Assembly (NCBI RefSeq): GCF_006716205.1
Contig: NZ_VFOQ01000003.1
Coordinates: forward strand, 1-64,000
From: Oryzihumus leptocrescens
GTDB taxonomy: Bacteria > Actinomycetota > Actinomycetes > Actinomycetales > Dermatophilaceae
Direction: 5' to 3'
DNA: 64,000 nucleotides
Shown one piece after another: positions 11,460-19,217 of the stretch. The notes below the pieces were generated by a model that saw nothing but the letters and a program-made list of their open reading frames with translations, had not been told where the DNA came from and did not search any database. A program made the translations under genes and the position numbers. Positions within the stretch are counted from its first letter, which is position 1, and every line of letters starts with the position of its first letter.

Positions 11460-12593
11460 TCAGCTGGCGAAGCGGACCGGCATCAGCACGTAGCGGTAGG
11501 ACTCGTCCGGCTCGCCATCGAGCTTGTCCTGCCCGGACAGCACCGCCGGCCGGCTCGCCTGGGTGAAGGAGAGCCGCGAGTATGCCGTGCCGACGACACC
11601 GAGGCCGTCGAGCAGGAACTGCGGGTTGAAGGCGATCTCGATGTCCGGCCCGGTCAGGGCGCACTCGATCGCCTCGCTGGCCTGGGCGTCATCACCGGTG
11701 CCGGCCTCGATGGCGAGCTGGCCGTCGCTGAACCGCAGCCGGACCGGGGTGTTGCGCTCGGCCACGAGCGAGACGCGCTTGACCGCCTCGACCAGGGCCG
11801 CGGTCTCCACGACGGCCTCGGTGTCGACCGTGGTCGGGAAGATCGAGGTGACCTTGGGGTACTCACCGTCGAGGAGACGGGTGGTGGTGCGGCGCTGGCC
11901 GGCCTCGAAGCCGATCAGGCCCTCGCCGGCGGCGGCCGTGCCGAACGCGACCTCGATCGAGCCCGAGGCGCCGAGCGCCTTGGCCGTGTCGGACAGCGTG
12001 CGGGCCGGGACCAGCGCCACGTGGTGGGCGTCGGTGCGCTCGGGGTTCCACTGCAGCTCGCGCATCGCGAGGCGGTAGCGGTCGGTGGCCAGCAGGGTCA
12101 CCCGGTCGCCCTCGATCTCGACACGGACGCCGGTGAGGATCGGCAGGGTGTCGCCGCGGTCGGCGGCGATGCTCACCTGCGCAACGGCCTGGGTGAAGGC
12201 GTCGCCGGGGATGGTGCCGCTCGGGGCGGGGGAGGCCGGCAGCGTCGGGTAGTCGTCGGCCGGCATCATCAGCAGGCTGAACCTGCTGGACCCACAGGTC
12301 ACCTGGACCTTGTTGCCGTCGGTGCTGACGTCGATCGGGCGGGCCGGCAGGTTGCGGGAGATGTCCGCGAGCAGGCGACCGAGCACCAGGACCGTGCCGG
12401 GCTCGGAGACCTCGGCCGGGACGGTGACGCGTGCGGACACCTCGTAGTCGAAGGCCGACAGCGTCAAGGTGCCCTCGGCGCTGGCCTCGAGGAGCACGCC
12501 GGCGAGGACCGGGACCGGGGGGCGTGTTGGCAGACCCCGCGCCGCCCACGTGACCGCCTCGGCGAGAACGTCGCGCTCGACCCTGAACTTCAC
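11460..12593 (-). CDS. dnaN: DNA polymerase III beta sliding clamp
   Basis: 377-residue processivity clamp. The sequence starts with VKFRVERDVLAEAVTWAARGLPTRP split over the typical first domain and ends with the canonical SYRYVLMPVRFAS, whose M-P-V-R motif is the clamp signature. GTG 12593 follows a GGGCGGG stretch; upstream in-frame codons add 38 residues without clamp similarity. It is the first gene left of oriC, transcribed away from it. It is separated from dnaA by about 3.9 kb, unlike the usual dnaA-dnaN neighbours. Confidence 0.98.
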   Translation of the reverse strand: MKFRVERDVLAEAVTWAARGLPTRPPVPVLAGVLLEASAEGTLTLSAFDYEVSARVTVPAEVSEPGTVLVLGRLLADISRNLPARPIDVSTDGNKVQVTCGSSRFSLLMMPADDYPTLPASPAPSGTIPGDAFTQAVAQVSIAADRGDTLPILTGVRVEIEGDRVTLLATDRYRLAMRELQWNPERTDAHHVALVPARTLSDTAKALGASGSIEVAFGTAAAGEGLIGFEAGQRRTTTRLLDGEYPKVTSIFPTTVDTEAVVETAALVEAVKRVSLVAERNTPVRLRFSDGQLAIEAGTGDDAQASEAIECALTGPDIEIAFNPQFLLDGLGVVGTAYSRLSFTQASRPAVLSGQDKLDGEPDESYRYVLMPVRFAS

Positions 12594-12739
12594 CAGTACC
12601 CGCCCTTTCGCAGACCAACGACTCACAAGAGTGCGTGCTGACACTAGTGCCCGCCACCGACTTGGGAAAACCAAGTCATGCAGTTCCGTGAACCCACAGC
12701 CGTGCACAGGCTTGGTACTCGGGGCGGGATGAGTGGATG

Positions 12740-13105
12740 GGATGTCTCATCACTGTCTTAGGGGCTGTGGACAGTGTGGACAGCGGCCAACCGGGCTGGT
12801 CACCGCCGCGGCGGCCGTGTGCAGGAGCTGTGGACGCGGGTCGGGGACAACCAGGTCCGCCTGTGGACGGAAAATCTGTGTCCACAGGCTCTCCACCGGT
12901 GCCCAGGAGCTGTCCACAGGCAGGGGATGGACGTGCACCGGTTGTCCACGGGTCTGTCCACATGTGTGTGGGCGTGGAGAACGCCCGTGGTTATCCACAG
13001 GCTTGTGCACATGTGTGGACTAGAACTACGTCATTTGTGCGAGACGTCGGGTCACAGTGAGGTCACGCCCACCGCACAAGGTGTGGAGAACCTTGTGGAC
13101 GAGCC
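12740..13105. other. Chromosomal replication origin (oriC), DnaA-box cluster
   Basis: A 550-bp non-coding interval between dnaN and the response regulator holds many DnaA boxes. Perfect TTATCCACA: 12991-12999. One mismatch to TTGTCCACA, plus strand: 12878-12886, 12910-12918, 12942-12950, 12954-12962, 13003-13011. One mismatch, minus strand: 12766-12774, 12775-12783, 13014-13022, 13094-13102. Weaker: 12829-12837, 12862-12870. The change of gene direction and neighbouring dnaN support oriC. The least GC-rich stretch (about 13018-13040) is a candidate unwinding element. No coding sequence is supported here. Confidence 0.9.
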
Positions 13106-13147
13106 ATCGGCCGGAACGTCCCCGAAACTCGTCCGAAAATGTCTAGC

Positions 13148-13969
13148 ATGGGCACCCAGGTGACCGCGGTTGGCGCGAACGGGGGTGCAGGGGTGGACAC
13201 AGCGGCCGGTACCGCGGTGGTGATCGAGGACGACGAGGACATCCGGGCCCTGGTCCAGGCCGTGCTCGAGCAGCGGGGCCTGCAGGTCTTCTCGGCCTCG
13301 TCCGGCGCCGAGGGGCTCGAGCTGGTCCGTGAACGTCAACCCGTCCTCGTGACCCTGGACCTCGGCCTGCCCGACATCGACGGCTTCGAGGTCTGCCGCC
13401 GGATCCGGTCGATGAGCGACGCCTACGTCATCATGCTCTCGGCCCGTGCTGACGAGGTGGACCAGCTGGTCGGCCTGGAGATCGGCGCAGACGACTACAT
13501 CACCAAGCCGTTCAGCCCCCGTGACCTGCGTGCCCGGGTCGGTGCCATGTTGCGCCGACCGCGCGGTGGTGCCCCTGCCGCCGCCGGCGCCGCCGTGGAG
13601 CCGCCGGCCCCCGAGGAGGCCGCGGCCACCGCCGGGGTGGTGCCTCCGGAGGAGTCCGCCCACCGGTTGACCGTTGACGTCGAGAGCCGGGTCGCCGTGC
13701 TCGACGGCGAGGAGCTCACCCTCACGCGCACCGAGTTCGACCTGCTCGCGGCCCTGTTCGGGCAGCCGCGGCGGGTGTGGACCCGGGAGGCCCTGCTGCG
13801 CACGGTGTGGAAGACGGAGTGGGTCAAGGACACCCACCTGGTCGAGGTCCATGTGGGCAACCTGCGCCGCAAGCTCGGTGACGAGGAGTGGATCCGCACC
13901 GTCTGGGGAGTCGGCTACCGCTTCGGCCAGCCCGAGCTCGCCGAGATGGCCGCTCGTCGCAACACCTGA
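13148..13969 (+). CDS. Orphan OmpR/PhoB-type response regulator
   Basis: About 273 residues from ATG 13148. The receiver domain shows the acidic pair in VVIEDDEDI, phospho-acceptor Asp in VTLDLGLPDIDG (about residue 71), Ser in MLSARADE and Lys in YITKPFSP. A Pro/Ala-rich linker of about 40 residues leads to a winged-helix DNA-binding domain (LTLTRTEFDLLAALF ... VEVHVGNLRRKLGDEEWIRTVWGVGYRF). The start is uncertain: ATG 13139 and GTG 13192 are also in frame, and 13192 best fits the usual short N-terminus. No histidine kinase lies nearby. Its promoter must lie in or beside oriC. It converges on the secreted-protein gene 4 bp away, and probably controls the adjacent SipW/TasA-like genes (inference). 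Confidence 0.9.
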   Translation: MGTQVTAVGANGGAGVDTAAGTAVVIEDDEDIRALVQAVLEQRGLQVFSASSGAEGLELVRERQPVLVTLDLGLPDIDGFEVCRRIRSMSDAYVIMLSARADEVDQLVGLEIGADDYITKPFSPRDLRARVGAMLRRPRGGAPAAAGAAVEPPAPEEAAATAGVVPPEESAHRLTVDVESRVAVLDGEELTLTRTEFDLLAALFGQPRRVWTREALLRTVWKTEWVKDTHLVEVHVGNLRRKLGDEEWIRTVWGVGYRFGQPELAEMAARRNT

Positions 13970-13973
13970 CACC

Positions 13974-14420
13974 TCAGCAGCTCACGCTGGATGACTGGCT
14001 GGCGGTCGCAGACCAGGACGTCGAGCTGGTGACCGCCACGGTGACCGACGCGGAGTGGTTCTTGTCCGGCGTCGCCGGCACGGAGTTGTCGGTGTAGGAG
14101 CTCTGGTTGGTCCCCGACTGCCTCTGAGACCCGTCCACGGTGATCGCAACGGTGTAGGCGTTGAGGAAGCCGGCCGTGGAACTGGTGGTGTCGGCCATCG
14201 AGGGCCAGCTCCACACGATGGAGAGCTTGGCCCTGCCGTTCCCGCTGCAGCTCAGGGAGATGGTCGGTGTCGGCAGCACGATCGAGTTGCTGGATGCGGC
14301 TGTTGTGGCGCCCACCGAGGAGCTGAACCCTCCGAAGGCTGCGGTGGTCCCGAGGGCGATCGACAGACACGCCACAACCCCGGCGGCGGTCAGCCGGCGG
14401 AAGTGGCGTCGCGGGTCCAT
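13974..14420 (-). CDS. Small secreted protein, probable SipW substrate
   Basis: 148-residue exported protein. After a basic start (MDPRRHFRRL) comes a hydrophobic segment (TAAGVVACLSIALGTTAAFG) followed by G-F-S-S-S, resembling SipW-dependent signal peptides. The mature part (about 110 residues) is Ser/Thr-rich with alternating hydrophobic strands (LSIVWSWPS, AYTVAITV, SVTVAVTS), compatible with an Ig/FN3-like beta sandwich. It has two Cys, one near LSCSGNG and one as the very last residue, which could form a disulfide closing the domain. ATG 14420 has a perfect AGGAGGT site. It follows the signal peptidase by 32 bp. No known family was recognised with certainty. Confidence 0.75.
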   Translation of the reverse strand: MDPRRHFRRLTAAGVVACLSIALGTTAAFGGFSSSVGATTAASSNSIVLPTPTISLSCSGNGRAKLSIVWSWPSMADTTSSTAGFLNAYTVAITVDGSQRQSGTNQSSYTDNSVPATPDKNHSASVTVAVTSSTSWSATASQSSSVSC

Positions 14421-14452
14421 CGGGACCTCCTGTCGCGGTGTCGGTCCTCGGG

Positions 14453-15463
14453 TCAGTTCGGCTGGTGGGCGAGGTGGTCCTGGAGGGACCGTGAGGCGGT
14501 GGGGGCAAGGCGGCGCAGGGCGGTGAAGGCGGCGGAGGCCGAGACCCCGTCCTCCTCGAGCAGTGCTGCCTCGAGGGCGGCGGCCGCGTCCGCGAAGTCG
14601 GTCAGGCCGATCATCGCGCTGGTGACCTGAAGGCTGAGGGCACACTCCCGGGCGGCGGAGAACTGGCCCTTGTCGAGGGCGAGCTCGACGCGGTCGAGCC
14701 GCGCCTGCAGCAGGTCGTTCCACCGGGTCAGGAAGTCGCGCACGCACACCGGGTCGTCCACCTCCTCGGTGAGCGAGGCAAGGGCCTCTTCGTCGAGCGT
14801 GCCCGGGGTTGGCTGCTCGACGGGCGCCTCGCCGGACCGCTCGTCGCCGGTGCCGCCCCTGCGCCAGATGCCGGCCAGCAGGAACACGGCCAGCGCTGCC
14901 GGGCCGACGTAGAGGAAGACGGTACGCAACCCCGTGCCGCGCAGGGCCTGGATCGCAGCCCCGAGGTGAGGCACCACGGCGACGACCCGCCATACCTGCC
15001 GATCGGTGATCACCGCGGTCCACGGATCGACCCCGGTGTTGTGGTCACCCTTGGTCTGGATCTGGACGGTGCCGTTGGCCTGGCGCTTCACCGCGACGAC
15101 CCGGTGGCTGACGTCCCGGTGGTCATCGACGGGGATCTGGTAGGTGATCACCTGACCGACGGCGAGCTGGCTGATCGGCTCGGGGACGGCCACGGTGACG
15201 TCCCCCGGGTTGATCCCGGGGGCCATGCTGCCGGTGAGCATCGTCATCGTCCGGTAGCCGAACACGTGCGGGCCGACGGCCAGGCCCGCGAAGAGCGTCA
15301 CCACGAGGACGAGCACGAGGTTGCCGAGGAGGCGGACCGCCCGGCGCGCGGCGCGGTGGGGGCGTCTGGCGCGCGCCGGGGCGGTCCGCTGGGGTGCTGT
15401 CCCGACCGACGAGGCGTGGGCGCGCATCCGGGCGACGGACCGGGGGCGGGTCGTGAGTCGCAT
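14453..15463 (-). CDS. SipW-type signal peptidase I with C-terminal Hpt-like domain
   Basis: 336 residues. A basic cytoplasmic N-terminus (1-44) precedes a membrane helix (about 45-65). The ER/SipW-type peptidase core has catalytic Ser79 in LTGSMAP, His120 in SHRVV (Ser-His dyad rather than Ser-Lys) and Asp140 in TKGDHN. A second helix (about 183-199) follows. An extra 135-residue tail follows; SipW proteins usually end near the second helix. Residues about 225-330 look like a histidine-phosphotransfer helical bundle: the block ECALSLQVTSAMIG (273-286) aligns with the Hpt consensus AHxLKGSAxxxG, but Leu276 replaces the phospho-His. ATG 15463 has GGAAGGAAGG upstream. It probably cleaves the two flanking secreted proteins. 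Confidence 0.88.
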   Translation of the reverse strand: MRLTTRPRSVARMRAHASSVGTAPQRTAPARARRPHRAARRAVRLLGNLVLVLVVTLFAGLAVGPHVFGYRTMTMLTGSMAPGINPGDVTVAVPEPISQLAVGQVITYQIPVDDHRDVSHRVVAVKRQANGTVQIQTKGDHNTGVDPWTAVITDRQVWRVVAVVPHLGAAIQALRGTGLRTVFLYVGPAALAVFLLAGIWRRGGTGDERSGEAPVEQPTPGTLDEEALASLTEEVDDPVCVRDFLTRWNDLLQARLDRVELALDKGQFSAARECALSLQVTSAMIGLTDFADAAAALEAALLEEDGVSASAAFTALRRLAPTASRSLQDHLAHQPN

Positions 15464-15514
15464 CGGGTGCCTTCCTTCCGTGTCTCGTCTGAGGTGGTCG
15501 GTCCAGCAGGGTGG

Positions 15515-15555
15515 GCGTGGTGCCCGCCGCAGGGGGGGACTCGCGGGCACCACGC
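15515..15555 (-). terminator. 13-bp perfect inverted repeat between tasA-like and sipW genes
   Basis: Arms GCGTGGTGCCCGC (15515-15527) and GCGGGCACCACGC (15543-15555) with a 15-nt loop, starting 10 bp after the TasA-like stop. No T tract follows. It could be a partial terminator or mRNA-stabilising stem that makes the secreted protein more abundant than the peptidase. Confidence 0.6.
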
Positions 15556-15564
15556 GACTTGGGG

Positions 15565-16188
15565 TCAGTGGGCCGCAGCGTTCCGCTGGGTGCCCGTGAA
15601 GGAGAAGCTGAGGGTGCTGCTCTTGCCCTGGAAGGTGTTGTCCGCCGTGCTCGGCAGCGTCAGGGTCACCCGCAGGTTGTCCGAGCTGCCGTTCGTCAGG
15701 GACGCGAGGTTGCTCAGGGTGCGGTTGCTGCCGACGACGGCCGTGCTGGCCAGGACGCTGGTCGTGGTGCCACCGCAGGTGTAGACGTAGGCGGGGGAGG
15801 TCCCGGTCTCGCTCCATGCCTGCGAGCACTTGTCGATGACCATCTGGAGGCCGTTGGTGGCGTCGGTGTCCAGCAGGCTCGAGGGGGTGGCCGTCGTGGT
15901 CAACGTGACGCCGGCCAGGTCCTGGTTGCCACTGGCATTGCTCAGGGTGATCGTGCGCTGAACGGTGTCGCCGGGGACCAGGCCGCTCGCGGCGACCGAG
16001 AGGCGGTTGCCTGACGTGCCGGCCGAGCCGAGCGCGATGGCGACCGTGCCGGAGGCGACGGCCTGGTTGGCGCTGGTCGTGGAGGTGAAGGAGCCGAACG
16101 TGCCGAGGCCGGCGATCGTCGCGGCCGCCCCGAGGACGACGGTGGAGGCGAGGACCTTCCCGCCGGTGCTGGTGAGGCTGAGTCGCAT
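15565..16188 (-). CDS. TasA/CalY (camelysin)-like secreted protein
   Basis: 207-residue exported protein with the N-terminus typical of SipW substrates: MRLSLTSTGGKV, then hydrophobic LASTVVLGAAATIAGLGTFG and SFTSTTSANQ, matching the TasA/CalY pattern where the signal peptide is followed by (Y/G)-x-F-x-S. The mature part is Ser/Thr-rich beta structure with ASGLVPGDTVQRTITLSNAS, the TasA-like M/V-P-G-D-x-V-x-R-x-I-x-V-x-N motif. Two Cys (IDKCSQAW, VYTCGG) probably form a disulfide. TasA proteins assemble into extracellular fibres; such a role here is inference. ATG 16188 has GGAG about 7 nt upstream. First gene of the SipW cluster. Confidence 0.85.
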   Translation of the reverse strand: MRLSLTSTGGKVLASTVVLGAAATIAGLGTFGSFTSTTSANQAVASGTVAIALGSAGTSGNRLSVAASGLVPGDTVQRTITLSNASGNQDLAGVTLTTTATPSSLLDTDATNGLQMVIDKCSQAWSETGTSPAYVYTCGGTTTSVLASTAVVGSNRTLSNLASLTNGSSDNLRVTLTLPSTADNTFQGKSSTLSFSFTGTQRNAAAH

Positions 16189-16268
16189 TGCTGTCTCCGA
16201 CCTGGCTCGGTGAGGGCGCTGCCCTCCGGGACCGTGTTGTCCCGACACCGAGAACACTGGCGACCGGA

Positions 16269-16342
16269 TCTCAAGCGCCCAGCAGGCAAACCCGCAAGGA
16301 CCCCCCAAGACCCGCCGTTATCCCTCAAGGAAGCCTCAAGGA
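16269..16342 (-). promoter_or_regulatory. CCNCAAGGA repeats upstream of the TasA-like gene (candidate OmpR-type operator)
   Basis: Plus-strand motifs with a CAAG core occur at 16272, 16295, 16306, 16326 and 16337. The pairs 16295/16306 and 16326/16337 are each exactly 11 bp apart, and the latter two are identical nonamers CCTCAAGGA (16323-16331, 16334-16342). Tandem repeats at one helical turn are the usual binding layout for OmpR/PhoB-family regulators, and such a regulator is encoded 2.3 kb away. The repeats lie about 80-155 bp before the TasA-like start codon. No -10 was identified. Confidence 0.55.
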
Positions 16343-16404
16343 ACCCGTATGCCGTGCTCCGCCGCCGTGGGCGACGCCCCTGACCGGGGAAGCCCGGGAC
16401 ATGC

Positions 16405-16430
16405 GAAAGGCCCTCCTCGGAGGGCCTTTC
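16405..16430. terminator. Terminator downstream of dnaA
   Basis: 10-bp arms GAAAGGCCCT (16405-16414) and AGGGCCTTTC (16421-16430) with a 6-nt loop, symmetrical enough to act in both directions. It begins 17 bp beyond the dnaA stop and separates dnaA from the TasA-like transcription unit. Confidence 0.8.
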
Positions 16431-16446
16431 ATGGGGTGACCGGGGT

Positions 16447-17904
16447 TCAGCGCGACTGGGAGCGGATCCGGTTGGTCAGCTCGGTGACCTGGTTGTAGAT
16501 CGAGCGCCGCTCGGCCATCAGCTCGCGGATCTTCTTGTCCGCGTGCATCACCGTGGTGTGGTCCCGGCCGCCGAACTGCTGGCCGATCTTGGGCAGGGAA
16601 AGCTCGGTGAGCTCGCGGCACAGGTACATCGCGATCTGCCGGGCGTTGACCAGGACACGGGAACGCGAGGTGCTGCACAGGTCCTCGATGGTCAGCCCGA
16701 AGTAGGCGGCTGTCTGGGCCATGATCGTGGCCGAGGTGATCTGGCTGCCCTGGTCGTTGGGGATGAGGTCCTTGAGCACGATCTCGGCCAGCCCGAGGTC
16801 GACCATCTGCCGGTTGAGGCTGGCGAACGCGGTGACCCGGATGAGGGCGCCCTCGAGCTCGCGGATGTTGGTCGAGATCTTGCTGGCGATGAACTCGAGC
16901 ACGTCGTCCGGGGCGTTCATCCGCTCCTGGATCGCCTTCTTCCGCAGGATCGCGATGCGGGTCTCGAGGTCGGGCGGCTGCACGTCGGTCAGCAGGCCCC
17001 ACTCGAACCGGCTGCGCATGCGCTCCTCGAAGCCGGCGAGCAGCTTCGGGGGCAGGTCGCTGGTGATGACGACCTGCTTGTTGGCGTTGTGCAGGGTGTT
17101 GAACGTGTGGAAGAACTCCTCCTGGGTCTGGACCTTGCCCTGGAGGAACTGGATGTCGTCGATCAGCAGCACGTCGACCTCGCGGTAGCGGCTCTGGAAC
17201 GCCGAGGCCTTGTCGTCGCGGATGCTGTTGATGAAGTCGTTGGTGAACTCCTCGGAGTTCACGTAGCGCACGCGCACGTGCGGGTAGAGGTTGCGGGCGT
17301 AGTGCCCGATGGCGTGCAGCAGGTGGGTCTTGCCCAGCCCGGACTCGCCGTAGACGAACAGCGGGTTGTACGCCTTGGCCGGGGCCTCGGCCACCGCGAC
17401 GGCGGCAGCGTGGGCGAACCGGTTGCTCGCTCCGATGACGAAGGTGTCGAAGGTGTACTTCGGGTTCAGCCGCGCCGCGTCGATCTCGGCCTGCTCGCGC
17501 TCCTGGGCGCTGCGCTGGCGGCCCGGCCCGGACGAGCCGCCGGGCGGGGCGAAGGGCAGGGCCACGCCACCGGAGGGAAGCTCGTCGACCACGTCGTCGT
17601 CGTGCTCGTCCTCGAGCGGGGCGTCCGCGGGGACCTCCGCGAGCTGCGGGTCGACCGTGACCGCGATCCGGATCTCACGACCGAGCTGGTCGGACAGTGC
17701 CTGGGAGACCTGCTCGCGGGCCTTGGTCTCGACGATGTCCTTGGTGAAGTCGTTGGGCACGGCCAGCAGGGCGGTCTGGTCGAGCAGGCCGACGAACTTG
17801 GCCAGGCGGAGGAACGCGCGCTGCTGGGCGGTGATCCCTGCGGCATCCAGGGCGATGAGCGTGTCCTGCCAGACGTGTCCGAAGTCGACATGCGCGTCGG
17901 TCAC
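16447..17904 (-). CDS. dnaA: Chromosomal replication initiator protein DnaA
   Basis: 485-residue AAA+ initiator. Domain I spans about 1-85, a variable acidic linker (domain II, about 90-145) follows, then the AAA+ domain with Walker [10 protein letters not shown] (about 186-194) and Walker [10 protein letters not shown] (about 247). Domain IV ends with the DnaA signature [15 protein letters not shown] that reads DnaA boxes. GTG 17904 was preferred over upstream codons because the family N-terminus starts there. A perfect DnaA box lies upstream in its promoter. The gene is oriented leftward, but a four-gene block separates it from oriC and dnaN. Confidence 0.98.
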   Translation of the reverse strand: MTDAHVDFGHVWQDTLIALDAAGITAQQRAFLRLAKFVGLLDQTALLAVPNDFTKDIVETKAREQVSQALSDQLGREIRIAVTVDPQLAEVPADAPLEDEHDDDVVDELPSGGVALPFAPPGGSSGPGRQRSAQEREQAEIDAARLNPKYTFDTFVIGASNRFAHAAAVAVAEAPAKAYNPLFVYGESGLGKTHLLHAIGHYARNLYPHVRVRYVNSEEFTNDFINSIRDDKASAFQSRYREVDVLLIDDIQFLQGKVQTQEEFFHTFNTLHNANKQVVITSDLPPKLLAGFEERMRSRFEWGLLTDVQPPDLETRIAILRKKAIQERMNAPDDVLEFIASKISTNIRELEGALIRVTAFASLNRQMVDLGLAEIVLKDLIPNDQGSQITSATIMAQTAAYFGLTIEDLCSTSRSRVLVNARQIAMYLCRELTELSLPKIGQQFGGRDHTTVMHADKKIRELMAERRSIYNQVTELTNRIRSQSR

Positions 17905-17958
17905 GTGAGCCCGTCCCTGTGGTGAGATGCCTGATTCGTCCCGGTTGGGAGTCCCCCG

Positions 17959-17987
17959 ATGATAGTCCGTCCACACCTTTGTCCACA
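17959..17987 (-). promoter_or_regulatory. dnaA: dnaA promoter -10 with overlapping DnaA box
   Basis: On the minus strand TATCAT (17964-17959) is a good -10 hexamer, about 50 bp before the dnaA start codon. A perfect DnaA box, TTGTCCACA on the plus strand (17979-17987), lies in the spacer/-35 region, suggesting autoregulation as known for dnaA in many bacteria. The -35 is not clear. The rest of the 450-bp dnaA-rpmH interval shows no gene. Confidence 0.5.
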
Positions 17988-18192
17988 GTCTGTGAATATC
18001 GGTACGGGGCCGGCGCGAGGCGCGACGCTAACAAGGCGGCCGAGCCAGCAGCAAGCCGAATGGGAAAATCGTGGTGCGATCTTCGCCAGCCTCTGGACGT
18101 GTCCCGGCGTGTCGTCCTGTCGGGGACGTGGGCGTGCCCGTCATGGCGGGTTCCCGAGCCGATGTGCCCACGGTGGCGTACGCTCTGCTGGT

Positions 18193-18222
18193 TTGACCCT
18201 CGGTGGACCGCTCCCGTACCGT
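18193..18222 (+). promoter_or_regulatory. rpmH: Probable rpmH promoter
   Basis: TTGACC (18193-18198) and TACCGT (18217-18222) are separated by 18 bp on the plus strand, about 135 bp upstream of the rpmH start codon in the divergent dnaA-rpmH region. Confidence 0.45.
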
Positions 18223-18355
18223 GGACGCGGCCGTGTATGTCGGCCGTTTTCGCATGCCCGTGACCCTCTCAGGACCGCGCGGGCTTCCGATTGCGGCTGA
18301 TCACCGCAGTCATCCACCCGATCAGACCATCGTCTGTGCAGCAACGGAGAGTCTC

Positions 18356-18493
18356 GTGAGCAAGCGCACCTTCCAGCCGAACAACCGCCGCCGGGCCAAG
18401 ACCCACGGCTTCCGCCTGCGGATGCGCACCCGCGCCGGCCGCGCCATCCTGGCCGCCCGTCGCCGCAAGGGCCGTTCCGAGCTGTCCGCCTGA
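18356..18493 (+). CDS. rpmH: 50S ribosomal protein L34
   Basis: 45-residue, extremely basic protein beginning [19 protein letters not shown] after the GTG start and containing [19 protein letters not shown], which is the complete L34 signature. GTG 18356 has GGAGA about 6 nt upstream. It is divergent from dnaA and 10 bp before rnpA, the conserved origin arrangement. It is a structural component of the large ribosomal subunit. Confidence 0.98.
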   Translation: MSKRTFQPNNRRRAKTHGFRLRMRTRAGRAILAARRRKGRSELSA

Positions 18494-18503
18494 GGCCCGG
18501 GGC

Positions 18504-18860
18504 GTGCTGCCGGCGCGTCATCGGCTGCGTGAGAGCGCCGATTTCAGCGTCGCGGTGCGCGGGCCCCGAGCGGGCACCCGACTCATCGTGGTGCATGCCA
18601 ACACAACCGACGCGCGAGCGGGTCTCCCGCCGCGGGTCGGTTTTGTTGTGTCCAAGGCGGTCGGTGGAGCGGTCGTGCGCAACCGCACCAAGCGCGTGCT
18701 GCGCCACCTCATGACCGCCCGCACCGCCCTGCTGCCGCAGGGCGCCGACATCGTGGTCCGGGCCAACCCGGCAGCTGCCGGCGCCGACGCGGCCACGCTG
18801 GCCGCCGACCTGGACCGCGCGCTGCCCACGGTGCTGCGCCGCCTGAAGGCACGGGCCTGA
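18504..18860 (+). CDS. rnpA: Ribonuclease P protein component
   Basis: 118-residue basic protein that assists the RNase P RNA in maturing tRNA 5' ends. The family motif, normally R.GF.VSKKVG.AV.RN..KR..R, is present as [20 protein letters not shown] followed by KRVLRHL; the N-terminus [19 protein letters not shown] is typical. GTG 18504 follows rpmH by 10 bp. The stop is 1 bp before the yidD start, indicating a tight operon. Confidence 0.96.
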   Translation: MLPARHRLRESADFSVAVRGPRAGTRLIVVHANTTDARAGLPPRVGFVVSKAVGGAVVRNRTKRVLRHLMTARTALLPQGADIVVRANPAAAGADAATLAADLDRALPTVLRRLKARA

Positions 18861-18861
18861 G

Positions 18862-19131
18862 ATGGGCCCCGTCGGCCGGGCCATCGCCCGCCCTGCGATC
18901 TGGCTGATCCGGGGATACCAGCTCGTCCTCTCCCCGATGCACCCGCCCAGCTGCCGCTTCTACCCCTCCTGCTCGGCGTACGCCGTGACCGCCATCGAGC
19001 GATTCGGGCTCTTCCGCGGCGGCTGGCTCGCGGTGCGACGGCTGCTGCGCTGCCACCCGTGGAACCCCGGCGGGGTCGACCACGTTCCGCAGGACGTGCG
19101 GTCCGGCACGCCCCGGCCACGACACCCTTGA
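18862..19131 (+). CDS. yidD: Membrane protein insertion efficiency factor YidD
   Basis: 89-residue small protein with the YidD signature: [19 protein letters not shown] then [16 protein letters not shown], including three conserved Cys/Pro positions, and [17 protein letters not shown]. YidD is membrane-associated and improves YidC-dependent insertion. The start lies 1 bp after the rnpA stop; yidC follows 86 bp downstream. Confidence 0.95.
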   Translation: MGPVGRAIARPAIWLIRGYQLVLSPMHPPSCRFYPSCSAYAVTAIERFGLFRGGWLAVRRLLRCHPWNPGGVDHVPQDVRSGTPRPRHP

Positions 19132-19217
19132 CCACCTGCGCGTGGTGACCGGCCGGGACACGGCCGACTTCCACCGCCACCCGTGCGAGCCGAGGCTCGC
19201 TGCACACAGAGGAACTC

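Noticed and set aside
12733-13163. Several overlapping open frames in the dnaN-regulator interval
   Set aside because: They run through the DnaA-box cluster and have Cys/His/Pro-rich low-complexity content; this is oriC.
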